Shown piece after piece: positions 1-54,851 of a DNA stretch of 62,000 nt. Position numbers and translations under genes: made by a program. The DNA is from Chrysomallon squamiferum (Eukaryota > Mollusca > Gastropoda > Neomphalida > Peltospiridae): assembly GCA_012295275.1 (NCBI GenBank), contig CM022670.1, positions 18,606,698-18,668,697 on the forward strand, read 5' to 3'. Numbering within the stretch: position 1 is the first letter of the stretch; the number at the start of each line of letters is the position of its first letter. Below the pieces are notes generated by a model that saw only the letters and a program-made list of their open reading frames with translations, did no database searches and was not told the origin of the DNA.

Positions 1-1931
1 AACACGTAACAACATCAAAAACCACTTTGTGAGAAAAAAATAAAATAAAAAATAGAATGAAAAGGAAAAGTCATTATATACGTAATTTCCCAATATGTTA
101 AGTTTTGCACGTTATAAAAATATCCCTCGTTCAGCTCCCGTTCTCACGACGGTTTCTTGGCGTAATGGAACGTAGAAAGAAAACACAATAGAACGCTATT
201 GACGAAAATCCGTCGAGCCAGCAATGTTGACAACTACCTGAGGCTTTTACAGGTCACCCTTTATGCTGTATATCTCTGTTATGAAGCCTGCTACAAAAAG
301 CGTCCTACAGTGACGAAAAATACATACACGAACTTTCCTCTACGCGGAAAAGAAAATACACAAACATATTCAGCTGCGGTGAAGAATTACCTAAAACATC
401 CTCTTCGGGTTTTTTGGATATATCCGGAGTGAAGAACTGTGATATATGCCAGAGTTATCGAGTGTGGTTGATACACCTGTATTTGTGGTAATTCATCGAA
501 ACACAAACTGGTTTTGCCAGATCGAGAACCTGCAGTAAGAAACCTTTTCAGACTGGTTAGTCAAGTTCTACCAGAACTTTAGAATGAGCCAAACCAAGTT
601 AGAAAATTCAGGGTAAGCGGTATTTCATTTTTTTTTATTTATTTATTCATTCATTCTTAAAATTATTTATAACCATGTATTCTTATTTGACTTGACGTTT
701 GTTATGGTACAGGATGGAATCGTAGTAAACGCTCTGCGGTGGATGTGTATTTGTTAACTGTTGTTTTTGGTTTAGTAAATTAATCGTTGTTAGTGTTTAA
801 ATTGTGTTTATTCGATAATGTTAAGTGGATAGGTAAAAGAAGAAGGTATGAAATGTGGTTTCACTGTGAAAACATGGATACCTATGTGATATAGCTACTG
901 TTTCCACAGGTGAGTGCTTTAACCTGGCAACTTTTATTAAAGCTTCGGTCCCTCGATTATCTTACGGCTTAAAGCTTTCGTGAAATTTCCAGGTTTCTTG
1001 GGTGTACAGAAATGCCTTGTAAAGAGGATGTCGAGCGTGACCATAAATATTAACAGCAGTCTCAGTTTAGTATTCACCTTGTAGAAAACCCTAACACGTG
1101 ATGCATGACCAAATTCGCTGCATTTTTAATGTTTATTTACTAAACTGAACACTTAGTTGTGTATCTTAATGTTTATTTTCCTAATAGTGTATCTACTATG
1201 TGATTATTAATGCGGTTTGACATGCTAACACATTTCTTAACACCGCGAGGACAGTAACTGTGTCTTTTCGAATAATGATAACACTTTGTCTTTTCGGCTT
1301 GGGTTCTGAAGGCGTGTATTGGCTATCACTTCAGTTATCTCGTTAATTGGGTACATTCACTGATTGACGATAGGTCTGACGTAATAACAATTAACCCATA
1401 CCAGACGAAGTCATTAACAAGAAAGGGGGTACACGGTTCACAGGTGGTTCTGACCCAGTGCGCAAAATTAATTGGGGAGCTGACCAAATCGTGCCCATGG
1501 ATACGGCTGCAGAGGGTTTCAGTGCACCATGCACGCTTCTTTAGAACTGGACTAAATTCAGCAACTGTGACTGTTTTTGAAAAAAAAAAAGAAGAAGAAA
1601 AAAGTCCCGGCCTCGTTGAATGCTTTCACTCATCACTGAATACATCAGTGTCACAGCGGCTGGGTGATTTTGTGTTTTTATCTTCTGAAATCCTCTCAAC
1701 GTTTGACCACTGTCGTGTGGGCGATCTACTTCTGACTCCTGCGCTAAGCGTCTTAGCACAAATCGGGGGATTCAGACAGCCGTCTTGTCCTGGTCGGTCG
1801 CTCTTCGAATAGCAAAAAGAGGCTTGTGTGGAAACAACAATACGGGGTGGATCTGACGGTTACGTCACCCGTGTTTACAGATAATCGACAAATTTATGAG
1901 CGACTCTGTGCAAGGAGGTTGTCGTTTTCAG
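1..1931 (+). other. 5' flank and candidate 5' UTR region of the grainyhead gene
   Basis: No protein-coding gene is supported here. The DNA is less repetitive than the downstream intron. Open frames at 199-432 and 1444-1812 resemble nothing I know and are about what chance allows. There are splice-like signals: a donor GG|GTAAGC at 613, an acceptor TACAG ending at 712, a strong donor CAG|GTGAGT at 910 and an acceptor TTTTCAG ending at 1931. Together these could make a spliced 5' UTR feeding exon 1. The transcription start cannot be placed. Confidence 0.35.
713..909 (+). other. Candidate non-coding 5' UTR exon of grh
   Basis: The segment is bounded by an acceptor-like TACAG ending at 712 and a near-perfect donor CAG|GTGAGT starting at 910. 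It begins with an ATG that is stopped after three codons, so it would be untranslated. Splicing from 909 to 1932 would join it directly to the exon holding the proposed ATG. This rests on splice signals only. Confidence 0.25.
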
Positions 1932-1932
1932 G

Positions 1933-42905
<40,973 letters not shown>

Positions 42906-43319
42906 ATAATAAAGAAAGAAACTAAAAATATATATAATTATATCAACTGAAGATGTAGATAGGTCAGTTTTGAGATCAAGTGATGGAAGATGGTTTTACC
43001 TAAGCAAAACTGTTCAGTCAGAATATTTAACTAGTTTTAAGAGATATTGGCTTAATATTTATACACCTGTATTCCCTTCAAGATTAACTGGCATATTGTA
43101 ACCATTTCTCACAAAGTGTACATTATTAATCAACAGATTATTTGTATATTGACTTATGCTACTGATAAATTTCAAACAGAGAACAGCTTGGCTGTAATGA
43201 ATGGTAAATCTTGAAGACGGCGAAGATCGAAAGATCAAACTTATTTTTAAAATGTTCTTCACGATGCAGTTTGCCATGGGAACCATAAAGGAAATAGAAC
43301 TGTTTTAAGGTTTAATAAA
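42906..43319 (+). other. Candidate 3' UTR of grh
   Basis: Non-coding sequence after the stop. AATAAA hexamers occur at 42908 (too close to the stop), 43314-43319 and much later (for example 45376, 47155). The true cleavage site cannot be chosen, and a 3' UTR running well past the minisatellite at 43382 is possible because the following 2-3 kb is also unique sequence. Confidence 0.4.
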
Positions 43320-43381
43320 AGCAATTGTGCTCTATTAGTACTGCTTGAAGTTAAAATCCTTATAAGAAGTGGATCAGCAGG

Positions 43382-43670
43382 AGAAATTACATCGGCGCTA
43401 AGATACCAGTAATAATGGCCTCTCCACGATGGTTACCAGGAATAATGACCTCGGCGCGAAGGTTAAGACGAATAATGACCTCGGTACGATGGTTACCAGG
43501 AATAATGACCTCGGAGCGAAGGTTAAGAAGAATAATGAACTTGGTACGATGGTTACCAAGAATAATGACCTCGGTACGATGGTTAACAGGAAAAATGACC
43601 TCGGCGCGAAGGTTATCAGGTCGGCTTGAATGTTACCAGGAACAATTACCTCCATACGAAGGTGACGAGG
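43382..43670 (+). repeat. 30-bp minisatellite 3' of grh
   Basis: About 9.5 tandem units with consensus AATAATGACCTCGG + WRCGAWGGTTAMSRGG. For part of the array two unit types alternate (GCGAAGGTTAAG, then TACGATGGTTACC). One unit (43621-43640) is shortened to 20 bp. Because 30 is a multiple of three, it creates repetitive open frames on both strands (94 codons +, 85 codons -). These are almost certainly not genes. Confidence 0.93.
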
Positions 43671-44557
43671 GCAGTGAGAAAAGCCGAAGACGAAGATAAA
43701 CCAACCCTGGAGAACAGTCTCAAAGACAGAATCTCATTGCAATCCAGGCAGAAAAATCAGACCAACAGGGGTTTCTTCGTCAGCAGGGTGCACTGAAACA
43801 AATTATCTGTTTTCTCATCATATGACTAATAATTCATACAACGTCCAATGGGAGAAAATGAAAAGATAATGAACTTGAAACGCTTTGTCTATCAATTGAT
43901 AGAGACTTTTGTGAAATAATTTGTAAACTCACGACAATGAATGTATATTCAAGGAGTTTCAAACCAAATACACATTTAACAATACTTCCATTTTACTGCT
44001 GAAAACTGCTACACTGAGGATCCGTTGATGATTAATATTAAAATTGTCAACTTCACATAAAATGTGAAAACGTCTGAAATTGACAGTGTCATGGAAACAA
44101 TTATTGGCTTTTGATGCTATGTTTTGAACACTTCTCGGACCTAATCTTAGTACAGTCTATATAGGTTAAAAAAGTACAGCTTATTTGGTCTAATCGTTCT
44201 GAAAATCAGTTTTCTTTAAAAATTCTTCATTTAAAAAAGAAAAAATGAAGATTGTCTGGAAGATGTTTATAATACAACAAGATTTGTTGATAGGTATTAA
44301 AAATAAGAACGACTAGATAAATGTTTATAAATATAGATAAAAACATTTTAAAAGATAGCAAGACAAAGAAAACTTTTGTTTGCCATATATTGTCTTCAGA
44401 GATTAGATGTGAATAGACTACACTAAACTGAATAGTTTTCTATTGTTTTAATTATTTAACCCTAAGGCCTTACCATAATGGGGATTAGAATTATTTATTC
44501 GATAGAAAGAACTCTAACATGTAATACCTAGATTCAAACACTCTCCTTTTTCTTTCA

Positions 44558-44590
<33 letters not shown>

Positions 44591-47500
44591 TGCATATTTT
44601 CTCTCAAATCTAAATAAAAAATTATTTTTATACAATTAACTTACTTATCTTAATGTGGACAAATAAGTAGATGGTATATATAGATGTATATGTTTTTACA
44701 TATTGCTATTGTTAATGGAAAAGACCAATGCACATGTAAACAGATTGTCTAGCTCACATTTCTTAAATAACTCCAAAACCTCTGACTGCCTTAAGCTGAA
44801 ACTTTTGATGTCCAAGGGTTTAGGGTTTTGTACATATTTTTTGAATACTGGTGCTATGAACATTTTTCACTTTTATTCATTACATTCCTTATATACATAA
44901 TATAATAGTTCTGCATATTTGAATTCCATTACTTACGCCATATATATATAAATGTATGTATGTATAATAACCCGTCCATTGTATTTCATCAGAAGTGTTA
45001 TGTCTTACCGTTACATCTACAGATTCTTACTCAGTTAAATATATTTTCTCTGTTAGTTTTGATATTTAAATCTCTAAAATGCTCAGTTTATTTTGGAAAT
45101 GCAGGGTTAAATGGTTTTTGAACATGATATCGACGTTTTTTATTTTTATTTTCGTAATGCATTTGCTATCTTATATATTTCGCACTGTCATGAAGATTTT
45201 GGGTTAGAAAATATAAAATATAAAATCAAATTGTATAAAATTATGGTGATAAATGGAACAAAAGTTAATAATATTAAATGTTTTAGATCTCGCTGAAGTT
45301 CAGATCTGTCTGAAATTCATTAATTTGTTCATATAAAATGAAGTTTTAAGTAAATATTTTTCCCTGAATATGAACAATAAAAGTTTAAAATAAGTGCTTG
45401 CTTATGGTCGCGGGGCATTCATAGTATAAGTTAAAAGATATCTGTTTTTTGTCTCGTATTCGATATATTATTTTAAAACCTACATATAAGCATAATTATG
45501 AATGTACACCAAAGATTCCCAAACTTGAAGTTTCAAAACAAATATCTTGCATTCTTCATATCTGTAGAATGTTACTTTGAAATGGACCATTTATCAGAGA
45601 TGTTTATTAATTATAATTTTAATTCCATAAGATTATTTTGTGCATTAATTTTCGAGTATACTGGGGTCATACATCTTTTTATACATTTTTAGGTCTCGCG
45701 ATACTTCGTAGTTTGAGAAATCAAGGATTAAAACATTCATAAATATGTATATATATATAGCGATCTTAATTATTATTAAATAATGATGATGAGGGAAATA
45801 TGGGTCTCATTTATAAATAGATAGTCCTGTGGTGACAGCCAACTAATAATTGCTTTGTCTCGCAAACTTACTGCAGATTATAATCCGCTTACAGTTTACT
45901 TCTGAGACATTGCAGTGTATATTTTTAAAAAAAGTCTTTGTCTCTAACAATATCAACTACAACTACAACAACTATATATATATATATATATTATTATTAT
46001 TATTAACTTAATGTACATTTTAAACTTCATATATAATTTTTTAATAATTAAAAAGTAAAATTTCTCTAATTGTTGCATAAGGAAATAATACTGCATAATA
46101 AATTTCAAAGGGCATTATATGTACATAGACCTATGTACGTATATGTATGTGTTTGTATGTGTATCTGCACGCGCGCGCGTGTGTGTATACAGTTATGAGA
46201 TATTACTTATTTTGGAATATATAATATGTATCTTGCTGGTTGCAGACTTTTATCATTTCCAATGTCTTTTGTTATTTGTGTCCGTATATAGAAAGGAATA
46301 CGCATAATATATGATTAGGAACCAATGCCTTTCTATCATTTTAACTGTGAATATTAAAAAAAAAAAAAATAATAATAATTAAAGTAAAACATTTTAACAG
46401 TAAGGTAGAAAACGAAATAAATGTGAAAAGTAAAGAGTGCTTGATAAATGTTTGTAATATACACCTTCGTGTACATTCCATTTCAGTAATAACCGTATGT
46501 ATCATGGCAAAGTTTACATGACAAAGATTTTTATCTTGTATATACCATGACATTTTGTTTAGCTAATGAATCTCATATTTTAGACGCTTTTGTCAATGTA
46601 CTAATATAATTATATATTACATATTAGCAAAGTTCTATATATTATTTTATATCCAGCGGTATCGTACTTAAGTTAGTCAAAAAAAATTGTAGATACTGAA
46701 TAAATAGACTTCATCTAGATATTACCTAGAAATATACGCAGTGAAAAATAGGTTGTATATTTGAAAAATGTGCCATCTTTTTAATGTATGGATTCTTGAA
46801 TGGATGAATTGTGACATGTTTTATTATCAGGGTGTATAATGAATATGTTGATGTTATTGTAGCGCGGTTTGTGGGTTTAGTTTTCTATGCAAAAAGGAAA
46901 TAAAAAGAACAAAGCCTTCGATGACATTATAGAAAAATACAAAAACATTGATAATATGAATAAATTAATTGATACGTTTATAATTTGTCTGGGTTTTTAT
47001 TATTATTATCTATGTGTGTTATTATAATTATAATTCGTTTATTTATTTATTTATTTATTGATAGATAGATTAATTTATTATCGTGTATTTTTACAGACTT
47101 CCTTAGAAGAGTTACACCGAAGTCTTTGTTGTTATTTTATTTGATATTTTGTTCAATAAACACGGTTATTTAGGAATGCACATCCATAAACATCCATAAA
47201 CATACTTACATTCACACATACATACACGCATACATATATACAAAAAAAGTAGAAAAAGCATCTTTTTCTTTATTTTTCTTTGAAGAACCCCAACTTCTTA
47301 AAACATTAATAAATTAATATCTTAGCTTTTCTGTCATGCTACCCTATCATATTTAAAACGAAATTAAACGTTTATCAGTTTTGTTTTCATGTCTGTATGT
47401 CCTTGTGCCTGACTTCAGTATTAACAACTTGTGATCTCACCTTTCTTGTTGTGAAACAGACCGGCGTGAGATGCTTTATCAATAAGAATTCCAGATTTCA

Positions 47501-50172
47501 TACAAACATGTTTTTTTCATTATAACGCCCACAACAGGTACATACTAAAACGATTATTTATCATTATTTAACTGGACAAATAGTTTCGCTCGTAGCCATC
47601 ATGCTTTCTTTATGTTCGTCACCGTTAATTGTCCGTTCATTCATTTATTCGTTCACCGATTTGGCAAATAGTTTACTATTCTCAGATAAATGAATTCTTT
47701 CCAGCTATAGAGAGTGAATGGGTTTGTCGTTTGTTTTTGTTTTTTCTTACATTCTGTCGTTCATCCCAGAAATAAATCAGATTTTTTTGTTATATAGTAC
47801 TGAGTTCTTAAAATAACATTTTCTTGTAGCACAATGGACGTATTAGACGTTTTTAGAATGCATGTTTTTTCTGACGATGTTGGTTCTTCTGTCCTTGGGA
47901 CCACACCTATACAATAACATTTTTGGATTAATACAATAAATATTATTTCCTTCCCAAACACACATCAATGAGGCCGATTTAATCGGTTTGTTTGACCACA
48001 GTTCGTAATCCGTGATCAGAAGAGAATATACTTTTTCATATGAAATACCAATTTATCACCTGTATTTGTTAAGTTCACACTTGTTAGCAGTTGTATCAAC
48101 AATGGTTCTTTGTGGTTTTATAAATTAATTTCATGTTTTAGTCGCTGTTGATTTAAGGCAGTTCATATTATTTATTCATTTTGTATACACTGTGACATAT
48201 TTTAATACTATGTGCTTTTTCGTCTATACCAGTTTTAACACGTTATGTTCAGTGATAAAGGAGTTTGTTTTCTGCAATCATTAAGCTGTAAAGGAAATTA
48301 AAATGGCTGTTAAAAAATCACCAATTATTTTCCGTTTAACAATCTATTCTGTTAAATTGTAAAACAAATTATTCTTTTGAATAATTTATTTAATAATTTT
48401 TGAAATATTATTATGGCTTCTAGTTACGAAAATATCACAACATAAACAATTGATTGGAGTAATGACATGAATTTAAAAACATTTTGTATCATATGTTGAA
48501 CTATACCAAAAATACTAACATATGAATCTAATGGTGTATTGGTACAATAATGACTATTTAAATAAACAAACAAATAAACAAATAAACAAATAAATAAATA
48601 AACAAACAAACAACAAACAAGCAAATAAAAGGCTTTAGTAGTATATTTATCGCAAAGTATGCAACAAAACATTTTTTAAAATCGCATTTATATATCTTAA
48701 ATATATTATAGAAAAAACGAAATAAAATAAAATCTCTGAAACAAAAGTGAGAAATGTATTAATTTAATTATATTTATAAAAGAAAAACAGAACGTCTCAT
48801 TCGTGTTTTTTTTGTTTTGTTTTTTTTTGTTTTGTTTTGTTTATTACGGCTGTGTGTTATAACTTTAATATGTGCCTGCTGGTGAAAGAAAACAAAATTC
48901 TACATCAGTGGCAAGCAGCTTTAGTTTACATTAACGATTCTTTATTAGTGTGAAAACGTCAGGGGTTTCAATATCTCGTGGAAACAAGAGTATTCAGTTT
49001 TAAAACTAGCTCCCTGTTATCTCTTGATTAATAGTAGCTGTCAGAAAGTCTAAACTTATATCTAGTGAGGATTTCCATATAAAAAGAATTAAACAGACAT
49101 AAATAGATGGTTTTGTCCGTTTCTATAGTTCAATGGAATTTATTTAGGGGGCAGAATTTAGTGCTGGTGGGAACAGTTTATTAACGGGATAAGCAGAGAG
49201 AAGGAATGAAGAGACATGGAAGGAGGGAAAGTGTGAATGAGAAAAGAATGGCAGAGAAATAAAGCGTGAAAAATAGAGCGAGAGAAAGAAAGAGAAGGAT
49301 TAGGTTAGAGACCGAATGATGATTCTTTTTGTGTGTCTGCATAAAAATATTTTATTCATCCATATTTTTATGTTTTTTTATTTTTTTTTTTTTTTTATTT
49401 TTTCTCGCACTTTAATATAATTTAAAGAATTTGAATTAACGCAGCTTTCAACATGGATACCAACTCCCGGCTGTTATATAACTATTAGTAGTATTACCGT
49501 CTTATTATGTTCTTTTTCGTGATCTTTTAACACTTTTTATGTTTTTATTTTGAGGTTTGATGATTATGCTATTAAAACATTTCAAGATTAAAATCACTAC
49601 ACCAAGAACATTTTATTTTCAAATACTTAAGAAAGATTAGAAAATATATATATATATTTATTAAACAAATTCTTGACTTTCTCCATATTTTTTAATATTT
49701 TTTAAATGCATTTGAATGAAAGAAAATTAAAAAATAAATAAATAAAAAATAAAAAAGGAAAAAAGTTTCTTCCTAGTAAGTATCAACAAAAAAAAAAAAA
49801 AAAAAAAATTATTTATGGTTATAAAAATTTCTAGTCATGCTCAAGCACAGACGACATCTTTAACTCCCACTGGTTTTAAGTTATAATTGGCGGAATGTCA
49901 ACACACTGTACCTATTACCGCATGTCGCTTACTGTCGCACAGTTTACAGATACGCGTGGGCTTTCTTAAGCAAATATAATTACATCTTGGTGTTGCTGTG
50001 ATATCAATACACATGTATTGAATTTCATTAACAGCAGCATCTAAATTTTAACATGCAATAAATTCAACAAAGGTGTGGTAATAATAAGAAAAGAAACAAT
50101 GACAATAGCCCTTCACCATGCATTTATTGTGGCTTTACAGGTGGTATTCTTTGTACTTAGTTTTTGTTCGGC

Positions 50173-50209
<37 letters not shown>

Positions 50210-50796
50210 GCTGAATTCTTCTTCTTCTTTTTTTTTTTGGGGGTGGTTTTTTTTGATAATATTTTTGTAAATGTCATTTTCATATTTTCTATCTATGTAA
50301 GAATCTACCTTTCTGTCTGTTTGTTTATAACTATCTATCTCTATCTATCCTTCGATCTACCTGCTGTGTCTGTTTGTCTACCTATCTGTTGATCTATTCG
50401 TCTTTATCTTTCTTTCTGGCGTACCGGCGTACTTATGTCCATATCTAAATGTTTAGGGTTTATTTCCATTTCTTAATAAACTGGGATGATCAAACAAATG
50501 CCGTAAATCAAACTTCATTTTCAAACTTCAAACAAAAGACTATTCCTAACATATCTAAGTACTATCCAGTGTGTAGTGTTAAGATGTTAATCCTCAGTTT
50601 ATTACACAAGACTGCTCAGCACACAGTATTATGTTCTATTGTATAAGATCTTTTACCATTTAAATTACCAATATATTTCTCAAGCATCTGTCTGTTGTGT
50701 ATAACTTTAAAGAAGAGACAATAAGAAATAAAGTGTTTGATTTTGATTTAAATTTGACTGTTCAGAACTATTTGATCGTAAAGCTGTTTTTTTTTA

Positions 50797-50832
<36 letters not shown>

Positions 50833-53175
50833 AGAAAAGGTAAAGAACCTATAGATCATGTACCTTAAAACTTTCAAGTACGTTTCATATTTACAAACCG
50901 TAATTAAATGAATTCATTTAGTAGTCAGTTAAGCATACTTGCAAATGAATAAAAACTGAAATCAAAGCCCGCTTGGTGAGTACATAAAAACTAGTACTTG
51001 TAAAAAGAAAAAAATTACCTCACAAACCATAAATCTTTTCGCCTACGCAGAAACCGTAGTTGAACGCGTATCTCTACGGTCTGTTAAGCCGTTGCTGCAA
51101 CTTAATATTCACCCTCACCTTTATTCAGCATTTTAAACAAGAACTATTCATATGGGGGTAGCAAGTGTTATCAGAAACGTGGCAGGTATGTCAAATGTTT
51201 CACGTGAAAAATGCTTTGCGTCACACCAAGAAGGTTGTCTAAATTTCACAATACACAAATAGATACACGTATATATAATTGATTAATATCTACTAGGTAT
51301 AATGATAATAATGTTTAGTATATTGGTAACAAAATAAAACCAAACTTTATATATACCCGTATTTTTACTTTATACAATAAAATGCGTTTTAATACGTTTC
51401 TGGAATCTCTTTCTTAAAGTCAAGCACAAAGAAAATCTAAAATTTGATTATGTGTTATTCAACAATAATTTCAGATATAAAAGTGTCTAAGATTACAATT
51501 GATACTCATATAATTCTTAATATAATGCTGAAATGGAGAGAATATCATTCGCTAATATTTACGACAATTGAAATACAAGATTTTTAACTCCATTAAATAA
51601 TTTGAAAATGGGAAATATGTTGTTTATGGTTTGTTTTGGTTTTTTTAGTACCTAACAGAAATTTTGATACAAGTAATTACCTACAGGTAAATAATCTGAA
51701 AGCTAAATACTTATAATTAGAAATTTTTCAGATATTTAGTTTCCTATATAATATTTCTTGAGCTTTATTCAGTTAAATATATGTACATATATAAATTACC
51801 ACTCGAAAAACTGAAAAAATAATCTAGTCTGGATTTTCTATGAGTAAATTCACTTTGCCTTGTGAATCAAGATATCTGTAATTTATTACATTTCGAGTTA
51901 CATAGAAATATCTTTTTACTTGAAGATACATCTTTGAATGAAATAAACTAGAGTGGAAATTTAGTAATTAATTTTCGACTTTATTGTGCAAAAGAAGAAG
52001 ATAAAATAACAAGAAGAAGAAGAAATCTTAGTGCTTGATTATAATACTTAGGCCAATTGAAAGAGTTAAATATTATATAACAATAAACTGATACAGATAA
52101 AACGTTTTATTCGAGTTCACAAAAGAACAATGTGTTGTTTCAAAAATGTAACTAAAAACAACCGAGGGAGGTCTGAAATGAGGCCATATCACAATTCACA
52201 CTGTGATATAAGGAATAAAACACACAAACACATCATCCGTTTTATTACTTTGTGTTTGTTTCAAACACATATTCATAAAAATTCACTCTTTTGTGGCATT
52301 CCTGAATCTGCGTGACATATTATATGTTGTTTTATTTTTCATGGCGGCTACACTCTTGTCCAAATAGGACAAAGATTTTTTTTTTATCTCTGTCTGATGG
52401 AAATCCAATTGCCTCTACAAAAGTTAACTGAGTGAACATACCCGGTTATTGTTGTCGCTGCCGCATTCTTCACCGTTGTTGGCAAAGAGGGTGGAAATGG
52501 GGGCAAAAATCAAAACAATGGAAAAGATTGACGTTTAAAGTATGGGAAAACCAAAACTGTGTATCCAAAGAACATAAAAGTAAGGCTGGTCATGTCAAAA
52601 AAGGTTAAAACCCCTATGTTAAACTTTTTCAAAAATACAAAAAATAAATTAATTATGGGAACATGAAGTTAAAGGGTGAAGGTGATGGAAAGAATGGAGG
52701 CGTTGATGTGTGCTGTAGTCCAAAAGATCGACCCCTATTCATTTTTGACACAGCGTCAAGTTTTTGTGTTTATTTATTATTATTTCTACCTTGGTTAAAC
52801 AGTGGAACCTAGAGTCATTGTCGATGGATGTAAAGGCACAATGAACACAGGTTATTAACTAAAAGGGGTTAACCAGAGGGTGGAAGAAGCCAAAAGAACA
52901 GAATTTAATAGCTAATTTAAACTTTTAATCATGCCATTTCACATTGCTGTTTAGCCTACTTTACTTTTGGCCAAAGAAATTTTCTGAAATCTTTATAATA
53001 AGCGAAAATATTTGCCAGTAAATGGACCTTGATTAATTAAGAAAAATGTTTTTCTTTTTCTAGTCGGGAAAATGGTACATTCGATACGGACATCGCTCGA
53101 TAAATTATGTAGATATATATTTTTTATTTTAGATACTAATTTATAGATTTTTCTACAGGCTGAAGTAAAACATTT

Positions 53176-53180
<5 letters not shown>
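43671..53180. other. Intergenic DNA, no gene seen
   Basis: About 9.5 kb of AT-rich DNA. It contains poly-T (44558-44585, 50175-50208), poly-A (49788-49808, 50801-50828), an alternating CG/TG run (46166-46188), an AAAC/AAAT tract (48558-48630) and short (TA)n arrays. Open frames are short and unrecognisable. Part of the left end may be grh 3' UTR. Confidence 0.75.

Positions 53181-53251
<71 letters not shown>
53181..53251 (+). repeat. (CT)n microsatellite
   Basis: About 71 bp of pure CT, followed after a short spacer by GT repeats (53267-53283). Intergenic. Confidence 0.97.
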
Positions 53252-53254
<3 letters not shown>

Positions 53255-54435
53255 TAGATAGGCGTGTATGTGTGTGTGTGTGTTTTAAAAGTACAACTAC
53301 TATTTTAGGCAGAGAACAGTTGGTGGATTAATATTTTGAAAAGTTTTCCTCACTTCAAACTTAATTTCTAATAACTTTTTTATTGTTCTTATTTCAGTTG
53401 TCTTTTAACATTTAATATTTTTCTTTGTATAACAGCATTTATGTAATATTCTTTCTCGTACAAGTACAGTCTTTGTGGCTATTTTAAGAACGAAGACAAG
53501 AGTCGTAAATCATTATCTTTCTTATTATCGCCGTCTGCTCTTTTCCGTTCGAGTCATTTTCCCACTGGTTCACCAGAGGCCGGTCTACATGTTTTTCGTG
53601 TACATGGATATAACCTAATCGACAAGAATAACATCTTTATCTTTATCTTAAAGAATGCTGATCCCTAATAACAGTGATAATAAAAGTCCCATGGGATTTA
53701 ACAAATATCCTTTATTTATTCATACTCCTAACTGTTATAAATCACTGACACAAAAACACATGCTGTACTCGTTTATAAATATAAAGATGTACTTCGCTCA
53801 CCTATCTTGTTCAGTCATGCCTGTCATGGAGATAAATTCTGACTTCGCCAGGGACTTTTCTCTACGAGCAGAAACGTAGATGTCAGTTCTGACTGGCACA
53901 GTACTTAATTAATGAGTTAGATGAAAAGATATGACAATGTAGGAATTGGATTTAACTCGTGTTACTCGTTGGAACAATGAAGGCAGTATCAATCCCGGGC
54001 TCTCAAGTTCGGCTGTTCTTTTCTTTTTTAATATAAAATACAGTCGTAATGGATTTTGTTATATTTTAAGTGTCACGAAGGGTTATTCAAAATAAAACAA
54101 AATAAAACGTTTACAATAATCTTCATTGTGGAAAATGAATATCAGATCAATGGGAGCTAACTTGGCACAAACAATCATTTAAAGCTTGTTGAGTTGCGTC
54201 CCTTAGCTCCGCCCAGCTGAAATCGTAACTTAATTTTACATGTACTTACAGCTGTAACCACAGTAAACCCTCAGCAGTGTTCAGTATCTTTGGACTTCCT
54301 AACTAGAACTAGTGGAATAAAAGACGTGAAATATGCTGTTCTATCTCAGCGCTGTATTATGCTAAACATAAATATAGCAACAAACACAAAAATTGTTTCA
54401 TCAATCGGTAGAAAAGCATTCTGACTTTATATTTT
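53252..54435. other. Intergenic DNA, no gene seen
   Basis: About 1.2 kb of fairly complex sequence with one 74-codon open frame (53655-53879) that I do not recognise. Nothing else is supported. Confidence 0.75.
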
Positions 54436-54637
54436 TATTTAAATTTTTATTTTTATTTTTATTTTTATTTTTATTTTTATTTTTATTTTTATTTTTATTT
54501 TTTATTTTTTTTTTTTTTTTTTATTTTTATTTTTTTTTTTTTTTTTTTTTTTATATATATATATAATAATAATATTCAAGAGTATGTATGAACTATAAAT
54601 CTGTTCTAATAATAATAAAAAAATAATTAATAATAAT

Positions 54638-54668
<31 letters not shown>

Positions 54669-54851
54669 CAGTTCAGTACAATACAATACAATACAATACA
54701 ATACAATACAATATAGTACAGTACAGTACAGTACAATTCAGTACAATACAATTAAGTACAGTACAGTTCAGTACAGTACAATACAGTGCAGTACAGTACA
54801 ATACAGTACAATACAGTGCATTACAGTACAATAAAGTACAGCACAGTGCAG
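54436..54851 (+). repeat. Block of abutting tandem arrays: (ATTTTT)n, T-run, (TA)n, pentanucleotide RTACA
   Basis: (ATTTTT)n at 54436-54505 passes into a T-rich tract (to 54553), then AAT/TA arrays (54555-54670). A pentanucleotide array follows (54671-54850, about 36 units), first mostly ATACA and then mixed GTACA/ATACA with scattered variants. Confidence 0.93.

Noticed and set aside
1444-1812. 122-codon open frame upstream of exon 1
   Set aside because: The start codon is non-ATG, it crosses a poly-A/GAA tract, and there is no recognisable similarity. More likely 5' UTR or intron.
43398-43699. Repetitive 10-residue-period open frames on both strands
   Set aside because: They result from a 30-bp tandem repeat (a multiple of three) and have no start context or conservation that I can see.
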